From positions 3,248-48,686 of the forward strand of contig DLKK01000049.1 in assembly GCA_002478955.1 (NCBI GenBank): 45,439 nt of DNA. Reading direction: 5' to 3'. This document shows positions 42,097 to 45,439 of the stretch, in pieces. Numbering within the stretch: the stretch's first letter is position 1; the number at the start of each line of letters is the position of its first letter. The position numbers and the translations under genes are program-made. Source of the stretch: Treponema sp. UBA7590. Its GTDB lineage: Bacteria; Spirochaetota; Spirochaetia; Treponematales; Treponemataceae. Under the pieces are notes generated by a model. It saw only the letters and a list, made by a program, of their open reading frames with translations. It had not been told where the DNA came from and did not search any database.

Positions 42097-42802
42097 AATC
42101 TAAGAGCGACTCATTAAAATCCAAAGGGTTTCCAGTCCAAATCTGGGTGCCTTTTTTCATTACTGTAATTTCATCGCACAAAGTTTTTGCTTCTTCTATA
42201 TTATGAGTAACAAAAACCGCAGAAAAACCTGTTTCCATTTGCATTTTTTTTATATCAGAGGCAAGTTTTTTTTTCATAGGCAAATCCAAGGAAGAAAACG
42301 ATTCATCAAAAAGCACAACTTTCGGGCTCGTTATAAGAGTTCGCGCGAGGCTAACCCGCTGGGATTGACCTCCACTTAAAGTCTGCGGATAGCGGTCGCA
42401 AAAATCCTGCATTTCAAAAATTGAAAGAAAATCCTTTGCTTTTGCAAGCGCTTCTTTTTTTGAAAATCGAATTCTTTTTTCATCGTGCCAGTTTCCAAAT
42501 CTTAATCCATAAGCAACGTTCTGAACCACCGTTAAATGCGGAAACAGACCATGGTCTTGAAAAACCATTCCAATTTCTCGGCGGGCAGGCGGCAAATTGG
42601 AAATATCTTTTCCATCAAGCGAAATCTTAAAATCTTTTTTAGAACATTCCCAAAGACCGCAGATTAGTTTTAAAACAGAAGATTTTCCGCTGCCAGAGCG
42701 CCCCACAATTCCCAAAGTCTTTCCATATTCAACGCTAGCGCTAAAATTCACTGAGAACGATTCCCATGTTTTATTCAAATTTTCTACTTCAAGCCGATTC
42801 AT
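42095..42802 (-). CDS. thiQ: Thiamine ABC transporter ATP-binding protein
   Basis: 235-residue ABC ATPase: Walker A GRSGSGKSS, Q-loop MVFQDHGLFPHLTV, signature LSGGQSQR, Walker B VVLFDESFSSLD and H-loop FVTHNIEEA. It energises thiamine (and probably TPP) import. The assignment to thiamine comes from the operon: it overlaps the permease gene by 4 bp, and the operon starts with a thiB-type binding protein under a TPP riboswitch. Confidence 0.9.
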   Translation of the reverse strand: MNRLEVENLNKTWESFSVNFSASVEYGKTLGIVGRSGSGKSSVLKLICGLWECSKKDFKISLDGKDISNLPPARREIGMVFQDHGLFPHLTVVQNVAYGLRFGNWHDEKRIRFSKKEALAKAKDFLSIFEMQDFCDRYPQTLSGGQSQRVSLARTLITSPKVVLFDESFSSLDLPMKKKLASDIKKMQMETGFSAVFVTHNIEEAKTLCDEITVMKKGTQIWTGNPLDFNESLLD

Positions 42803-44292
42803 AATCTTACTTCCTTTGTAAAACCTTTTTTTGAAGAGCCCAGCGCATTAAACAATGACGTAACTCCAATTATCAAAATAGCAAGAACCGTTCCACAAGC
42901 ACAAGCCTGAGAGAACCGGTACGAGCCGGAAAGTCTGTAAGTCTCAAGCGAAAGCGAAGTGAATTTTGGAACTGCAAGCACAAGCGGAACAGCGGCATCG
43001 CCCGCGATCAAGGCAAAGCAGAATCCAAAAGCTCTTATAATTGAACGTTTGCACATTGGAATATAAATCATATATATAGAAGAAAAACTTCCTGCAAGAA
43101 TCTTTTCGGAATCTTCAACGCTAGCAGGAATTTTTTGCATTTCAACAGAAATCTGCCTGAACGCATACGGAAAATACAAAATCGTCTGGATAAGAACGAT
43201 ATATAAAGTTTTGCCCGCCGGAAAAAATCTTGTAAAAACAAAGCATAGAACCACGGAAGAAACAGAAAGCGGCAAAAGCATAGAAATTTTTACAAAAACG
43301 CTGGAATCCATTTTTTTTCTATGGAAAAAAAGAGCCATAAAAAATGCCAAAAATGTTGAAAAAAATCCTGTAAGGCACCCGTAAAAAAAAGTATTGAAAA
43401 AAGCCTCAAAAAAAGATTTCCGGGCAAAAAGAAAAGCGAAATTTTGCAAAGTAAAATTCCCGCTCTTTGAAAGAAAAGCGCTAATCGCAATCATAAAAAA
43501 AGGAAGAACAAAGCAGACGCAAACAACTGCCATCAGCACAAGAAAACAGATTTTTTCAACAATTTTGCAATCGGTTATTTTTTTTTCTTCCAAAAAAGAA
43601 ATATTGACTTCGCGCTCAAGTTTTCCTTTGTTTTCAATAAAAGAATAAACAATCAAAAACAAAAACGCTATAAAAGTTTCAACAAGCGCGATTGTTCCTG
43701 CAAGGCTAAAATCTGAAGTGGCCTTAAAACTTTGGTAAAGCGCGGTTTCTAAAGTTGCGCAGCCAATAGGACCAAGCATGAGCACTATAAAAAAACTAAA
43801 AAAGCACATTAAAAATACTAAAATACAAGAAGAACTTATGGCAGGAAGAAGCTGAATCAGCGTTATTGATAAAAAAATCCGAAATTCGCCCGCTCCTAAA
43901 AGTCTTGCCGCCTGCGCTTGCGTCTGAGGAATGGTTTTCCAGGCGTCATTGACCGTTTTCATCAGCAAAGGAAAATTATAAAATCCTTGAACAAAAATTA
44001 TTCCCCAGAAACTATATAAAAAAGACGATGATTCTTTTTTTCCGAATAAACTTTCTGCAATATTATTGAAAATTCCGCTTACGCCAAAAGTCCCCACATA
44101 GCCAAGCACTGCAAGCAAGGCTGGAATACACAAAGGGATTGCATAAAGCGACAAAATAATTTTTTTTGCCGCAAATTTTCTGTTCGCTGTAAAAAAAGCC
44201 ATCGGCAAACCAATAAGAAGAGCAAGCAATGTGGAAAAAAAAGCTTCTTTTACAGTGAAAATGCAAGTTTTCAGGAAAAAAGTCCAATTCAT
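42799..44292 (-). CDS. thiP: Thiamine ABC transporter permease (fused two-domain)
   Basis: 497 residues, about twelve membrane helices in two homologous halves, each with the EAA-type loop (first half QAQAARLLGAGEFRIFLSI; second half VEDSEKILAGSFSSIYMIYI). ThiP is likewise a fused permease. It starts 3 nt after the binding-protein stop and overlaps thiQ, forming a compact operon. Confidence 0.9.
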   Translation of the reverse strand: MNWTFFLKTCIFTVKEAFFSTLLALLIGLPMAFFTANRKFAAKKIILSLYAIPLCIPALLAVLGYVGTFGVSGIFNNIAESLFGKKESSSFLYSFWGIIFVQGFYNFPLLMKTVNDAWKTIPQTQAQAARLLGAGEFRIFLSITLIQLLPAISSSCILVFLMCFFSFFIVLMLGPIGCATLETALYQSFKATSDFSLAGTIALVETFIAFLFLIVYSFIENKGKLEREVNISFLEEKKITDCKIVEKICFLVLMAVVCVCFVLPFFMIAISAFLSKSGNFTLQNFAFLFARKSFFEAFFNTFFYGCLTGFFSTFLAFFMALFFHRKKMDSSVFVKISMLLPLSVSSVVLCFVFTRFFPAGKTLYIVLIQTILYFPYAFRQISVEMQKIPASVEDSEKILAGSFSSIYMIYIPMCKRSIIRAFGFCFALIAGDAAVPLVLAVPKFTSLSLETYRLSGSYRFSQACACGTVLAILIIGVTSLFNALGSSKKGFTKEVRL

Positions 44293-44295
44293 TTT

Positions 44296-45324
44296 TTATT
44301 GCAAAAACTCAGAAAGTTTTTCTAGATTTTCAGAAACTTTTTCTTCAGAAACTGAAAGTGTTTTTGAAGCCTTTGGCGCAATCGAATAACATGCAGGCAA
44401 GTCAACATTTTTGTTTACAGGATACATCCACTGGGTTAAAGGCAAAACATCCTGAGCTTCTTTGCTTATAAGAAAATCCATAAACTGTTGCGCACCTTTT
44501 AGATTCGGGGCATTTTTGGCGATTCCTGCCATTTCAATTTGGCGTATATGTCCTTCATCAAAAATCAAGGCCTGATAGCGTTCCGTTTTGTCGTATTCAA
44601 GATGATAAGCGGGGCTTGTTGTGTAACTGATTACAAGAGGAGCTTCGCCTTGCGTAAAAAGTCCGTATCCGCTCGACCAGCCAGGAGCAAAGGTCAAAAC
44701 TGAAGGTTTAAGTTTTTTCCAATAATCGCGGACATTTTCCCCGAAAATCGCCGTTGTCCAGGCAAGAAAACCAAGTCCAGGAGTTGAAGTTCTTGGATCC
44801 ATCAAAATCAATTTTTTTGCATATTTTTGGTCGGTCAAATCTTCCAGGCTAGAAGGAGCAGGAACATTTGATTTTGTATCGTAAATAATTGCAAAATAGC
44901 TCCAATCGTAAGGAATCAAGCAATAAGATTCGTCTATCAAAAGCGACTGGTCTATTTCCTCAAGATTTTGTGGTTTATAAGCGGTAAAAATGTCTTTTTT
45001 TAAGGCAGATTTGTAAAAATTGTTGTCAATTCCAAGGTAAATGTCCGCCACAGGATTTTTTCTTTCCGCAACAGCCCTTGAAACAATCTGATTTGCCTCT
45101 TCAGAATCAATGAGCGTAAGTTTCAGTCCTGTTTTTTCTTTAAAGAGTTTTATAAGTTCAGGACCAGGTCCCCACTCGCTGACAAAAGAACTGTACGCAT
45201 AAACAATAACTTCATTTTGTCTGGCAGCATTTTTTTCAGATGATTTTGCTTTACAAGAAAATAAAGAAAATCCCAAACCAAGAACAGAACATAACGTTAC
45301 AATGGAAATGAATACTTTTTTCAT
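44296..45324 (-). CDS. thiB: Thiamine-binding lipoprotein
   Basis: Periplasmic substrate-binding protein, 342 residues. It shares stretches with E. coli ThiB as I recall it: SEWGPGPELIK, ADIYLGIDNN, DPRTSTPGLGFL, YGLF, SYTTSPAYH and QWMYPV. The signal peptide ends in the lipobox LFSC, so it is anchored as a lipoprotein. The start is ATG 45324, preceded by AGGAGGT-type sequence belonging to the riboswitch; a longer frame beginning inside the riboswitch is an artefact. Confidence 0.95.
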   Translation of the reverse strand: MKKVFISIVTLCSVLGLGFSLFSCKAKSSEKNAARQNEVIVYAYSSFVSEWGPGPELIKLFKEKTGLKLTLIDSEEANQIVSRAVAERKNPVADIYLGIDNNFYKSALKKDIFTAYKPQNLEEIDQSLLIDESYCLIPYDWSYFAIIYDTKSNVPAPSSLEDLTDQKYAKKLILMDPRTSTPGLGFLAWTTAIFGENVRDYWKKLKPSVLTFAPGWSSGYGLFTQGEAPLVISYTTSPAYHLEYDKTERYQALIFDEGHIRQIEMAGIAKNAPNLKGAQQFMDFLISKEAQDVLPLTQWMYPVNKNVDLPACYSIAPKASKTLSVSEEKVSENLEKLSEFLQ

Positions 45325-45325
45325 T

Positions 45326-45424
45326 TTCCTACCTCCGCCAGCATTATCTGGATCAGGTTGAGACCACAACTGCGGTCTTTGGGTATATTCTCAGAAGGCA
45401 AAAAGCCTCCACCCCGAAATAATT
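45326..45424 (-). promoter_or_regulatory. TPP riboswitch (THI element)
   Basis: On the minus strand the conserved blocks are in order: CGGGGTG (near 45416), CTGAGA, ACCC, CCTGATCCAGATAATG, CTGGCGGAGG. A P3 stem (GGAGGC/GCCTTC) and an extra AGACC/GGTCT stem are visible. The GGAGGTAGGA block is also the thiB ribosome site, 3 nt before the ATG, so TPP binding should sequester it and block translation. The promoter lies at or beyond the window edge. Confidence 0.95.
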
Positions 45425-45439
45425 GCCACATACTACAAC

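Noticed and set aside
45325..45369. Longer thiB reading frame beginning inside the riboswitch
   Set aside because: It would put aptamer sequence into protein ahead of a proper lipoprotein signal peptide; ATG 45324 follows the ribosome site.

Overview
The window looks like chromosomal DNA of a host-associated Treponema (Spirochaetota). It is AT-rich. It carries families I associate with treponemes (DUF4954 hexapeptide-repeat protein, UPF0164/FadL-like barrel, FlgD-Ig/OmpA surface protein, zinc-type L28, FliL-like protein) and Gram-negative-type signal peptides and OmpA domains. Species cannot be fixed from sequence alone.

Region 1 (1-15.7 kb) is core genome: an HtrA-type protease and uvrB, rpmB, an MBL-fold hydrolase coupled to a long pyruvate kinase, GTP-type PEP carboxykinase, a TetR-HTH/aldolase fusion with its own palindromic operators, a DUF4954 protein divergent from an M16-like pseudopeptidase, and 5-formyl-THF cyclo-ligase.

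Region 2 (15.7-33 kb) is accessory. It holds a MATE efflux relic, three DUF4143-type AAA ATPase genes (one broken by an amber codon), each with its own repeated operator-like motif upstream, a Fic-like tail, an XRE/ImmA regulatory pair, an HU-like/DUF4469 protein and tRNA-Asn. At its centre (21.1-29.2 kb, minus strand) is a peptide natural-product operon: an IucA/IucC-like siderophore synthetase homologue, a radical SAM/SPASM maturase, an exported S41-like protease, a double-glycine precursor whose core is Gly/Asn-rich and ends in ten serines, a C39-peptidase ABC exporter and an HlyD-type adaptor. A second S41 paralogue lies downstream. I know of no described RiPP class with this combination. 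My working model is a peptide modified by the radical SAM enzyme and acylated (possibly citrylated) on its serine tail by the NIS-type enzyme, i.e. an analogue of siderophore-microcins. The model is inference; the gene content and motifs are seen directly.

Region 3 (33-45.4 kb) is again core-like: a FlgD-Ig/OmpA protein with its outer-membrane barrel partner, two membrane or cytoplasmic proteins of unknown function, a FliL-like protein, and a thiamine transporter operon (thiB-thiP-thiQ) headed by a TPP riboswitch at the right edge.

Across the window at least eight genes have a sigma70-type -10 box ending only 6-7 nt before the ATG and no Shine-Dalgarno sequence, the arrangement expected of leaderless mRNAs. 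This pattern also corrected several gene starts.
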